From Hyphomicrobium_A sp041659545 (GTDB lineage: Bacteria; Pseudomonadota; Alphaproteobacteria; Rhizobiales; Hyphomicrobiaceae), in the NCBI GenBank assembly GCA_041659545.1, contig JBAZYB010000036.1:1-21029 (forward strand): a stretch of DNA of 21,029 nucleotides. The letters run 5' to 3'. Under the pieces are notes generated by a model that saw nothing but the letters and a program-made list of their open reading frames with translations, did not search any database and was not told the origin of the DNA. The position numbers and the translations under genes are program-made. Below are positions 1 through 6,471 of the stretch, piece after piece. Position 1 is the first letter of the stretch. Every line of letters starts with the position of its first letter.

Positions 1-276
1 TTTCAAGAGTAGAGAAATGGTCGGCACGCTCTTGCCGGTTTCAATCTGGCTGAGCATCGCGCGGCTTACGCCCGCCACCTTCGCGAGGCGCTCCAGGGAA
101 TAGCCCCGACGCCGGCGCATGAGCCGCAGATTGGCGCTGATCGCAGACAAAAGCGCTGTCGCATGTGCGTGCACGCGCACGCCGCGCGACTCAGTGCCTG
201 GGTTGGCCCTCTTGCAGCCAGCGCCGCTCGATTTGTGCCTCGCCACGGACTTGGCGCTGTTGATCGCTCCGCTCAA
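1..276 (-). CDS. XRE-family helix-turn-helix regulator, N-terminal part (cut by window edge)
   Basis: The minus strand reads without a stop from about 276 to the left edge. The last ~45 codons before the edge encode a clear HTH_3/XRE DNA-binding domain: an ANLRLMRRRRGYSLERLAK helix, then AGVSRAMLSQIETGKSVPT, the usual recognition helix and following turn. The rest of the protein lies outside the window. In this family the missing part is often a C-terminal cupin sensor, but that cannot be seen here. The start is uncertain. I chose a TTG at 274-276 preceded by a G-rich stretch; a GTG about 12 codons further in would also work. The ~45 residues before the HTH are low-complexity and rich in Ala, Arg and Ser. 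It lies downstream of the porin on the same strand, separated by a hairpin. Target genes are unknown. Confidence 0.7.
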   Translation of the reverse strand, partial: MSGAINSAKSVARHKSSGAGCKRANPGTESRGVRVHAHATALLSAISANLRLMRRRRGYSLERLAKVAGVSRAMLSQIETGKSVPTISLLLK

Positions 277-421
277 TGGTGCCCCGCTCCGAGACCGGCG
301 TCGACCGCGTCCCCGTTGAATTGGGCCGACGCTAGCGACGACACACTGCGAGCGGAACGCAGAAGAACTTCTAAGCTTATGAAGATCGCAACCCGATTTT
401 TCGATTGCCGCAATGCGAAGA

Positions 422-443
422 GAGCCGCGACATTGCGCGGCTC
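422..443 (-). terminator. Hairpin downstream of the porin gene
   Basis: A perfect 8-bp inverted repeat, GAGCCGCG and CGCGGCTC with a 6-base loop, lies 35 bases past the porin stop. On the minus strand it is followed by TCTTCGC, only mildly T-rich. It is a plausible intrinsic terminator between the porin and the XRE regulator, but the weak U-tract keeps confidence moderate. Confidence 0.5.
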
Positions 444-477
444 ACTCGGTCAGCTCCGTGCTGGCAATTGAGCACCA

Positions 478-1869
478 TCAAAACTTGATGATGGCGCCCG
501 ACATGACGAGATCGAGGTCATCGATCGGTGCATCAGCAATACTCCCCGTAGCGCGACCGCCGACCTGCTGGCGCAACGTCACATCGCCTTCGACATGCCG
601 GTAGGACAGATAGACGACCATCGACGCCTTATCGAATCCCTGGGCGATACCGGCGCCAAACACTTCAACGCCCGTACCCCAGATCGACCAGTCCGCGCCC
701 GCACCTGTTGGATGCAATGCATCTGACGATGACACCGCACGACGGTTGTTGCCGCCGCCGGTATAGTCGTAATACTCGCCGTAGATGGTGGTCTTGCCCA
801 GGTCGGTGAGCTTCTTCTCGATACCGGCCTGCACAGCCCAGAACTTCTGGCTATCGTCGACGCCCGTTCCGTTGAAGACGGACGTGTTCGCGATCACGTC
901 ATCCACCTTCTGACCGGCGCCAAAGTTGACGAACAGACCGGACTCTTCGTGAATGATGCTGAACGAGCCGCCGAACTGCGAGCAACTTGCATCGTGCCCG
1001 CCGAGCGCATTGGTTCCCGCGCAGACGGTGCTGGTCTGCAGATTGTCGGTAATCTCGCCGTAGCCGATGCCTGCGGCGATCTTGAAGCCTGAGAACGCGC
1101 CTGAATAGTTGAGCGCGATATCCCAGAAATCGTCCTCGCCCCACGACGCGGAGGCGACGAAGCCGGCAAACTCCGGCGATTCGTACTTCGCGACGTTGAA
1201 TCGACGTTCGCCTTCGCCGGGCTGGTCGCCGCCGTCGCCAATCAGGCGACGCCAGCTGAGACCGCTCAAGCGACCGTCGTTGGATGAGCGCAGCAATAGC
1301 CCGAGGCCCGTGTCCTCCACGTCGGAGTACTTGGCGAACGAAGCCGTCTGCGTCTGGTTGATCTCGGTGATCTGGTCGGTTGCAGTCGCCTGCAATCCGA
1401 GCGACCCGCGGCCGTACGTCTTGCTCTTCAAGAACCAATAGGAATCGCGCAAGTCAAAGCCGTAGTCGGACGCCGCTGCTCCCTTGGAGTTGTCTTGCGT
1501 AAAGCGCTTGGAATTCGCCGAACGCACGCCAATCTCGATTTGGTAGCCGGCCTCAAGATCCGCGTTGATCTTCGCTTTGCCCTTGAAGCGAAAGCGTGTG
1601 CGTGCGTTGTCGTTGGTGACAATATAGGCGTTGCTTTCAGCCCCATCGTCCCACCACAGCACCGCTTCGTTCACCTGTCCCGAGATTTCGAGCGATACTT
1701 TCCGGTTGCCTTGGCGCGCTGTCGTCGCCTCAAGTTCGGCGACGCGCTCCTCGATATCCGCGCAGCAATCACCCCCCAGATCCGCCGCCTGCACCGGTGC
1801 CGTTGCAGCGAACAGCCCCAACCCGAGGACCAGCGCCAAGCTGGTTCCCCCACTTACTCCCCCGTACAT
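478..1869 (-). CDS. Outer-membrane porin (Porin_2 type)
   Basis: The 463-residue product has the layout of alphaproteobacterial Porin_2 proteins: a signal peptide ending near VQAADLGG, a short coiled-coil-like stretch (IEERVAELEATTARQ), and then a long beta-barrel with alternating aromatic and polar residues. It starts with the family-like ISGQVNEAVLWWDDG strand. The chain ends in Phe (SGAIIKF), the C-terminal aromatic recognised by the BAM machinery. Such porins form general diffusion channels in the outer membrane. I chose the ATG at 1869, because AGGAG at 1876-1880 lies six bases upstream of it; the GTG three bases earlier would be too close. Two adjacent Cys (DCCADIEERV) sit near the mature N-terminus. 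The gene is monocistronic, with a hairpin on either side. Confidence 0.88.
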   Translation of the reverse strand: MYGGVSGGTSLALVLGLGLFAATAPVQAADLGGDCCADIEERVAELEATTARQGNRKVSLEISGQVNEAVLWWDDGAESNAYIVTNDNARTRFRFKGKAKINADLEAGYQIEIGVRSANSKRFTQDNSKGAAASDYGFDLRDSYWFLKSKTYGRGSLGLQATATDQITEINQTQTASFAKYSDVEDTGLGLLLRSSNDGRLSGLSWRRLIGDGGDQPGEGERRFNVAKYESPEFAGFVASASWGEDDFWDIALNYSGAFSGFKIAAGIGYGEITDNLQTSTVCAGTNALGGHDASCSQFGGSFSIIHEESGLFVNFGAGQKVDDVIANTSVFNGTGVDDSQKFWAVQAGIEKKLTDLGKTTIYGEYYDYTGGGNNRRAVSSSDALHPTGAGADWSIWGTGVEVFGAGIAQGFDKASMVVYLSYRHVEGDVTLRQQVGGRATGSIADAPIDDLDLVMSGAIIKF

Positions 1870-2028
1870 CACACACTCCTACGCTACTAAAGAACTCACA
1901 CTGATTGAGACGGTGTCCTGCTGTTTTCTGATCAAGGCTCTCCCGTATGGTGAACGAAGCTCTTGGTGCCAGCCGCTCGGCGTACCTTGTGCAGTCTGGC
2001 TTGAATTGGGCTGTGATTGACGAGGGAG

Positions 2029-2089
2029 CGCGTGCCGCTCTCTACCGAAGTCCCCCGGGAGCTAGCCCCGGTAGAGAGAGCGGCACGCG
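2029..2089 (-). terminator. Long stem-loop between sulfate-binding protein gene and porin
   Basis: The arms 2029-2047 and 2069-2089 pair over about 19 bp with a single 2-base bulge (CGCGTGCCGCTCTCT+ACCG against its complement). The 21-base loop contains CCCGGG. It lies about 40 bases downstream of the sulfate-binding protein stop, where a terminator is expected. No T-run follows on the minus strand, so it may instead act as an mRNA 3'-end stabiliser or be a repeat-type element. Confidence 0.5.
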
Positions 2090-2125
2090 CCAGCTTGTGA
2101 GCGGGACGCAAGCCTTGGGAGATCG

Positions 2126-3148
2126 TCAGCTTTTGCTGGAATAGATCTGGTCGAAGATCCCGCCGTCGTCGAAGTGGGTCTTCTGCGCCTTCGTCCACCC
2201 GCCGAACACCTCATCGATCGTGAAGAGCTGCACCGGCGCGAACTGGTCCTTGTATTTCTCCGCGGCCCTCGCATCCCGGGGGCGATAGAAGTTCTTGCCC
2301 GCGATGTCCTGCGCCTCGGGCGCGTAGAGATACTGCAGATAGGCCTCGGCCACTTTGCGCGTGCCGTGCTTATCGACGACCTTGTCGACCACCGTCACAG
2401 GTGGTTCGGCCAGGATCGAGATCGACGGCACGACGATTTCGAACTTGTCGGCGCCGAGTTCCTTGGCGGCGAGGTGGGCCTCGTTCTCCCAGGCAATCAG
2501 CACATCGCCGATGCCGCGCTCGGCGAACGTCGTCGTTGAACCACGCGCGCCGGTGTCGAGCACCTTGGTGTTCTTGTAGATCTTGCCGACGAAATCCTTC
2601 GCCGTCTCCTCGCTGCCGCCAGGCTGCTTCAGCGCGTAGCCCCAAGCCGCGAGATAATTCCAGCGCGCGCCGCCCGAGGTCTTCGGGTTGGGCGTGATCA
2701 CGGCGACACCGTCCTTGGCGAGATCGGACCAGTCCTTGATACCCTTTGGATTGCCCTTGCGCACCAGGAACACGATGGTCGAAGTATAAGGCGAAGCGTT
2801 ATCGGGAAGCCGCTTCTGCCAGTCGGCGGGGATCAGGCCACCCTTCGTGTGCAGCTTGTCGACGTCGCCAGCGAGGGCCAGTGTCACCACGTCGGCTTCG
2901 AGGCCGTCGATGACCGCGCGTGCCTGCTTGCCCGAGCCGCCATGCGATTGGTTGACCGTGACGACCTCGCCGGTTGTCTCCTTCCAATGCTTGGCGAACG
3001 CGGCGTTGAACTCCTGGTAGAATTCGCGCGTGGGATCGTAGGAGACATTGAGCAATGTCGTATCGGCCTGTGCGCCCTGCGCCCCGCCGACGATACCGGC
3101 GGCAATCGCGAGTGCGAGCGCTTGGCGCCTAGTGAAGTTCATCTTCAT
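2126..3148 (-). CDS. sbp: Periplasmic sulfate/thiosulfate-binding protein (Sbp family)
   Basis: The product is 340 residues, the usual length for solute-binding proteins of the SulT sulfate ABC transporter. It carries the family start of the mature chain (LLNVSYDPTREFYQEFN, about 32-48), QSHGGSGKQAR (67-77), and NPKTSGGAR (154-162), which matches the second sulfate-binding protein signature. The N-terminus, NFTRRQALALAIAAG, is a signal peptide with twin Arg at 7-8 and likely cleavage after AQA at residue 28. I chose the ATG at 3148 because AGAGGAAC precedes it at good spacing; reading further upstream adds 52 unconserved residues. The protein should capture sulfate in the periplasm. No permease (cysT, cysW) or ATPase (cysA) gene is adjacent, so partners must be encoded elsewhere. 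The exact ligand (sulfate, thiosulfate, or a related oxyanion) is not decided by sequence. Confidence 0.9.
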   Translation of the reverse strand: MKMNFTRRQALALAIAAGIVGGAQGAQADTTLLNVSYDPTREFYQEFNAAFAKHWKETTGEVVTVNQSHGGSGKQARAVIDGLEADVVTLALAGDVDKLHTKGGLIPADWQKRLPDNASPYTSTIVFLVRKGNPKGIKDWSDLAKDGVAVITPNPKTSGGARWNYLAAWGYALKQPGGSEETAKDFVGKIYKNTKVLDTGARGSTTTFAERGIGDVLIAWENEAHLAAKELGADKFEIVVPSISILAEPPVTVVDKVVDKHGTRKVAEAYLQYLYAPEAQDIAGKNFYRPRDARAAEKYKDQFAPVQLFTIDEVFGGWTKAQKTHFDDGGIFDQIYSSKS

Positions 3149-3227
3149 CGCCTGTTCCTCTCTGTGCGTGACCTCATGACGGTCGCGGCTGAAAGAGGTA
3201 GCGATGCGGGCAAGCGAACCGAACCAA

Positions 3228-3248
3228 GAATAAGTGCAGAGCTTATTC
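3228..3248 (-). promoter_or_regulatory. GAATAAG/CTTATTC dyad between DUF2252 gene and sbp
   Basis: Two perfect 7-base arms, GAATAAG and CTTATTC, are separated by 7 bases. The site lies 80 bases upstream of the sbp start and about 65 bases after the DUF2252 stop. It could be a regulator site in the sbp promoter or an AT-rich terminator stem for the upstream gene. Nothing in the sequence decides between these. Confidence 0.35.
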
Positions 3249-3313
3249 GCGCCGTGCGGGGCCAGCGGGAAAGCGAGGCTGCTGCGAGACCGGAGGTAAA
3301 CCACCAGCCTTCG

Positions 3314-4381
3314 TCAGTCGGCCAACCAGGCCTTGTAATCTTGCGTGGTTGCCTCTGCCGCCTTCCGCGCATTCGCTGTCAACCAGCCGCGCTTGCGCTT
3401 TTCGAGGTCGCGCTTGATTGCATCTTGGCGACGTGCCGTGCCGAGATGGATGTTCGCAAGTTCGAATCCCATCATTTGAAGCACGTCGCGATCGAGCAGC
3501 CTTGAGCTGCCGTCGCCCACCTCGATTTTGCGATTGTTTGGTGAGAGGCGACGCACGACCACGCCGTTCTTGACCCTGTACCAGGGATCCACAGGCCGGA
3601 ACCGACCATTGGCAATTTCGCTGCATCGGATCGTCCGGTCGTTGCTGTCGCGAGCGCGCGACCACGCCGAGACAACGAGCGCCTTGGCTTCACGCAGAAC
3701 CGGCGCCCCGCGCCATTCGGCGGTGCCGACCCACCTTGGTCGGCCAAGGCTTCCCGTTCCCGCCCGTCGCGGAGCGGTGCTGATCGTTAGGCGCGGCTGC
3801 GGCATCGCGTCCGCGATCGCCTTGCGGTAGCGCTCGGGGGCACGCTTGCTCTTGGTGGCCGCCAGCTTTTTCCAAAACTTCGTCCGCTCAGCCTCGGGCA
3901 CCACCACGAGTTCCCGCAGCCATTGCACGTCTCGATCTAGAACGACGGCGCGCGGCGCTTGTAGTCCTTGGCGATAGCCTTGAAGAATAGCGGTGCAAAT
4001 CTCCTGGTCGCTCACGGCGCGTCTGCCACGCCCCAGCAGCGCACTTGCGGCGAGCCGGACGAGATCGAGTGCGTAGGGCATCCTTGCGGCTTCGTCGAAG
4101 TCATTGACGCCCCACGCAAGGCGCCCATCGACATCCCGCCAGGTGCCGAAGTTCTCCAGATGGATGTCGCCCACGCCAAGAACCTGCGCGGCCCCCGCGA
4201 GGTCAGGACAGACATCAAGAATTATTTCGGACCAACGCCAATACGTTGCGCGCAAAAACACAAACGCGCTTTCGCACATTTTGTCGTGTTTGTGGGCGAG
4301 ATCCTGGACGATGACATCGCCATCGAGCTGCTTTGACAGCCAGTCTTCGTACCGGTGCGCAGAGTCGCGAATTGTGGTCAT
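3314..4381 (-). CDS. DUF2252 family protein (kinase-like fold)
   Basis: The 355-residue protein belongs to DUF2252. It has the two diagnostic blocks GDIHLENFGTW (about 71-81) and NDFDEA (93-98). These resemble the catalytic loop (HxDxxxxN-like) and metal-binding Asp of aminoglycoside-phosphotransferase-type kinases. Family function is unknown; phosphotransfer is inferred from the fold resemblance only. It has no signal peptide or membrane segment, so it is probably cytosolic. The C-terminal part is rich in Arg and Lys. The ATG at 4381 is used; a GTG at 4399 in frame would add six residues, and neither start has a strong ribosome-binding site. It is on the same strand as sbp, with a 165-base gap and a dyad between, so co-transcription is uncertain. 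Confidence 0.8.
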   Translation of the reverse strand: MTTIRDSAHRYEDWLSKQLDGDVIVQDLAHKHDKMCESAFVFLRATYWRWSEIILDVCPDLAGAAQVLGVGDIHLENFGTWRDVDGRLAWGVNDFDEAARMPYALDLVRLAASALLGRGRRAVSDQEICTAILQGYRQGLQAPRAVVLDRDVQWLRELVVVPEAERTKFWKKLAATKSKRAPERYRKAIADAMPQPRLTISTAPRRAGTGSLGRPRWVGTAEWRGAPVLREAKALVVSAWSRARDSNDRTIRCSEIANGRFRPVDPWYRVKNGVVVRRLSPNNRKIEVGDGSSRLLDRDVLQMMGFELANIHLGTARRQDAIKRDLEKRKRGWLTANARKAAEATTQDYKAWLAD

Positions 4382-4622
4382 CGACCTAATACCTGTCACC
4401 GCCCAACTATCGGCGCACCCTACACCGTCTCTCGCTCGTCTGCGCAGGGCCTGTATCAGCCGCGTGCGCGGGCATCACGCGGCATGCTGGTATAGCGCAT
4501 ATGATGCCGTTCCCGTGTGGGGGTTGTGGTACGAATTGCGCGTCGATCGCCGACGCGTGGGCCAACTGAAAGCCTACATAGAATGAAGGCGCCCGCACTA
4601 TCCCAACAAGAATGGAGTGGTC

Positions 4623-5177
4623 ATGCTGCAACTCGTCCCGAAGAGCTTTTTCCTGACCCATGGCATCGGCGTTCATCGCGAACGACTGACAGCCTTCGAG
4701 CTGGCGTTACGAGAGGCGGACATCGAGCAGCAGAACCTCGTCAGCATCTCTTCGATTTTGCCGCCCCACTGCATTGAGTTGGAGCGACAGGCGGGCGTTG
4801 CCACTCTGCTCCCGGGCGAAATTACCTTCACCGTCTTGGCGCGCACAGAGACGAACGAGCCCGGGCGCCGTGTTCATTCGAGCATCGGATTGGCGCGTCC
4901 ATCGGAGCCATCGATGTACGGCTACATATCGGAGCACCACGGTTACGGCATGAACAGCGAACAGAGCGGCGAGTATGCCGAGGATCTCGCTGCCTCGATG
5001 CTGGCATCCACACTCGGGATCGAATTCGATCCAGACGCGGCGTGGAACGAGCGCAAGCGGGTTTACGAGACCAGCAACCTCATTATCGGCAGTACATCCG
5101 TGACGGCGTACGCCGAAGGAGATCAGAACGGCCACTGGACCTGCGCCGTGGCCGCGGCGGTCTTCCGCTTCAGTTGA
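4623..5177 (+). CDS. Pyruvoyl-dependent arginine decarboxylase (PvlArgDC family)
   Basis: The 184-residue protein matches the archaeal-type pyruvoyl arginine decarboxylase family (PdaD), which converts arginine to agmatine and CO2 for polyamine synthesis. The key block is NLVSISSILPP (38-48). By analogy with the characterised Methanocaldococcus enzyme, the precursor should self-cleave between Ser43 and Ser44, and Ser44 becomes the pyruvoyl group of the larger chain. Other conserved blocks are ETNEPGR (about 76-82), YGYISEHHGYG (99-109, Glu104 as the likely acid) and YAEDLAASMLASTLGI. The start is the ATG at 4623, with GGAG five bases upstream; a GTG at 4617 is too close to that site. Length agrees with the family. 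No agmatinase, agmatine deiminase or other polyamine gene is next to it, so the pathway is completed elsewhere. It is a single gene, convergent with tRNA-Asp. Confidence 0.9.
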   Translation: MLQLVPKSFFLTHGIGVHRERLTAFELALREADIEQQNLVSISSILPPHCIELERQAGVATLLPGEITFTVLARTETNEPGRRVHSSIGLARPSEPSMYGYISEHHGYGMNSEQSGEYAEDLAASMLASTLGIEFDPDAAWNERKRVYETSNLIIGSTSVTAYAEGDQNGHWTCAVAAAVFRFS

Positions 5178-5220
5178 TTCCGGCCGGCCGACTTCGCGCG
5201 ACCCGATCAGCGCGGCTAGT

Positions 5221-5244
5221 GAAAACGCCGTACCAAGGACGGCG
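5221..5244 (-). terminator. Intrinsic terminator of tRNA-Asp
   Basis: A 6-bp perfect stem (CGCCGT and ACGGCG, 7-base loop) is followed on the minus strand by TTTTCAC. It sits about 45 bases past the 3' end of tRNA-Asp and between two convergent genes, so it may also help end the arginine decarboxylase transcript. Confidence 0.6.
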
Positions 5245-5287
5245 CCGCCTCACGGGCGAAGTCATGCTAGCGAAGTCGTGGAAAACG

Positions 5288-5364
<77 letters not shown>

Positions 5365-5368
5365 AGTC

Positions 5369-5395
5369 AAAAATGCGCGCCCCGTCGGGACGCGC
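5369..5395 (-). terminator. Rho-independent terminator of the DUF1993 gene
   Basis: On the minus strand a 9-bp GC-rich stem (GCGCGTCCC with GGGGCGCGC, one G-U wobble, 3-base loop) is followed directly by ATTTTTG. This is a textbook intrinsic terminator about 57 bases after the DUF1993 stop. It ends only four bases before the tRNA-Asp 5' end. Confidence 0.8.
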
Positions 5396-5397
5396 TG

Positions 5398-5422
5398 GCC
5401 ACGTGGCGATCACTTACGTGGC
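5398..5422. repeat. Perfect 7-bp inverted repeat GCCACGT/ACGTGGC
   Basis: The arms are separated by 11 bases. The repeat lies between the DUF1993 stop and its terminator. It could be a second 3' stem protecting the mRNA, or a site serving the tRNA-Asp promoter. There is no T-run next to it. Confidence 0.4.
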
Positions 5423-5451
5423 TCGCCCGGGGAAGTCAAGAACGACCCGCA

Positions 5452-5976
5452 TCAACCATTCGGCAAGCCTTGGGCAGCACCCAAGAAATCGAGCTTTCCG
5501 ACGGGCACGCCGTTGTGCCGCAGGATGTCGTAGGCCGTTGCCGCGTGGAAATAGAAGTTCGGCAGGGCGAAGAACACGAGATAGTCCTGCCCCGTGAAAG
5601 ACAGCTCGCGCGGGCCTGCCTTGAGGGAGACCGCGCGCGCCTCCGAGCCATCGATCTGCTCAGGGGTCAGGGTGGCGATGAAATCGAGGGTCTGGGCGAT
5701 TCGGGCCTTGAGCTCGGGAAGGGTCTTCTCGGTGTCCGGAAAGCTGGGCACGGGGACGCCTGCCAGGCGTGCCGGGCAGCCTTTCGCATGGTCGCTCACC
5801 ATCTGCACCTGGCGGGCGAGCGGGAACATGTCTGGGGCCAGTCGCGCGGAGACGAGGATGTCGGGATCAAACTTGCGCTCGGCCGCATTCGCCGCTGCTT
5901 TGTCGAGGATGGCGTCGAGCGCAATCAGCGTGCGCTTAAACGCCGGAACCGATGCCTGATACATCGAAAGGGTCAT
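5452..5976 (-). CDS. DUF1993 family protein (DinB/YfiT-like helical fold)
   Basis: The 174-residue protein matches DUF1993 throughout: the MTLSMYQASVPAFKRTL start, RLAPDMFPLARQVQMVSDHAKG in the centre (about 45-66), and FYFHAATAYDILRHNGVP near the end (141-158). DUF1993 belongs to the DinB/YfiT-like four-helix group, whose members often bind a metal through His residues. Candidate ligands here are His63, His144 and perhaps His154; that is inference. No enzyme activity is established for the family. It has no signal peptide, so it is probably cytosolic. AAAGGAGAG ends just upstream of the ATG at 5976, which supports the start. The gene stands alone, ends at a strong terminator, and is divergent from the envelope trio starting at 6247. 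Confidence 0.88.
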   Translation of the reverse strand: MTLSMYQASVPAFKRTLIALDAILDKAAANAAERKFDPDILVSARLAPDMFPLARQVQMVSDHAKGCPARLAGVPVPSFPDTEKTLPELKARIAQTLDFIATLTPEQIDGSEARAVSLKAGPRELSFTGQDYLVFFALPNFYFHAATAYDILRHNGVPVGKLDFLGAAQGLPNG

Positions 5977-6246
5977 CGCTGCTCTCCTTTGGGGGCTTTC
6001 AAGCGCTTCCTAGCGCGGCGACGCGGGAAAGTCCGAACTTCCCTGCGCGGCGAGCGCCGATCACGCGGCTTGTTTGAATGATTGGTGCGATGTCGACCGG
6101 GGCGGCGAGTATTCACCGCGCTTAACGAGGCCCATTGGCCACGCGTCCACTGTTTTTTGCCACACAACTCCTGGTTGCCCGTTGATGCCGTCCTTTTGCC
6201 CGGTATGTTTGTGTGACGCTTTTATAACGCTTCGGGGGATACTCGC

Positions 6247-6471
6247 ATGCATCCTACGCGCCTTTACCCGATTGCTTTTTTTGCCTGCTTCGCGGCGCTC
6301 ATTCCTCAGCCCGCCTTCGCCTATATTGATCCCGGCCTCGGCAGCCTGATTTTTCAGAGCGCCGTTGCCATATTCGTCACGGTGGCCGCCGGGTGGGCGA
6401 CCCTGAGGATGAAGCTTCGCCATCTGCTTTCGCGGTTCACTGGCGGGGCCGGCGAAAATGCTCCGAAATGA
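6247..6471 (+). CDS. Small exported membrane protein with YIDPGLGS motif
   Basis: The 74-residue product has an N-terminal signal sequence (hydrophobic stretch ~8-20, PQPAFA before the mature end), then YIDPGLGSLIFQ, a single hydrophobic helix (about 38-52) and a basic tail (RMKLRHLLSRF). A (Y/L)(I/L)DPG(T/L)GS motif directly after a signal peptide is a pattern I know from small uncharacterised proteins next to polysaccharide or sulfatase genes; the function is unknown. Predicted topology is a short periplasmic N-terminus, one transmembrane helix, and a cytosolic basic tail. GGGGGA lies nine bases before the ATG. Its last 14 bases overlap the next gene, which suggests coupled translation and a shared role. 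Confidence 0.75.
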   Translation: MHPTRLYPIAFFACFAALIPQPAFAYIDPGLGSLIFQSAVAIFVTVAAGWATLRMKLRHLLSRFTGGAGENAPK

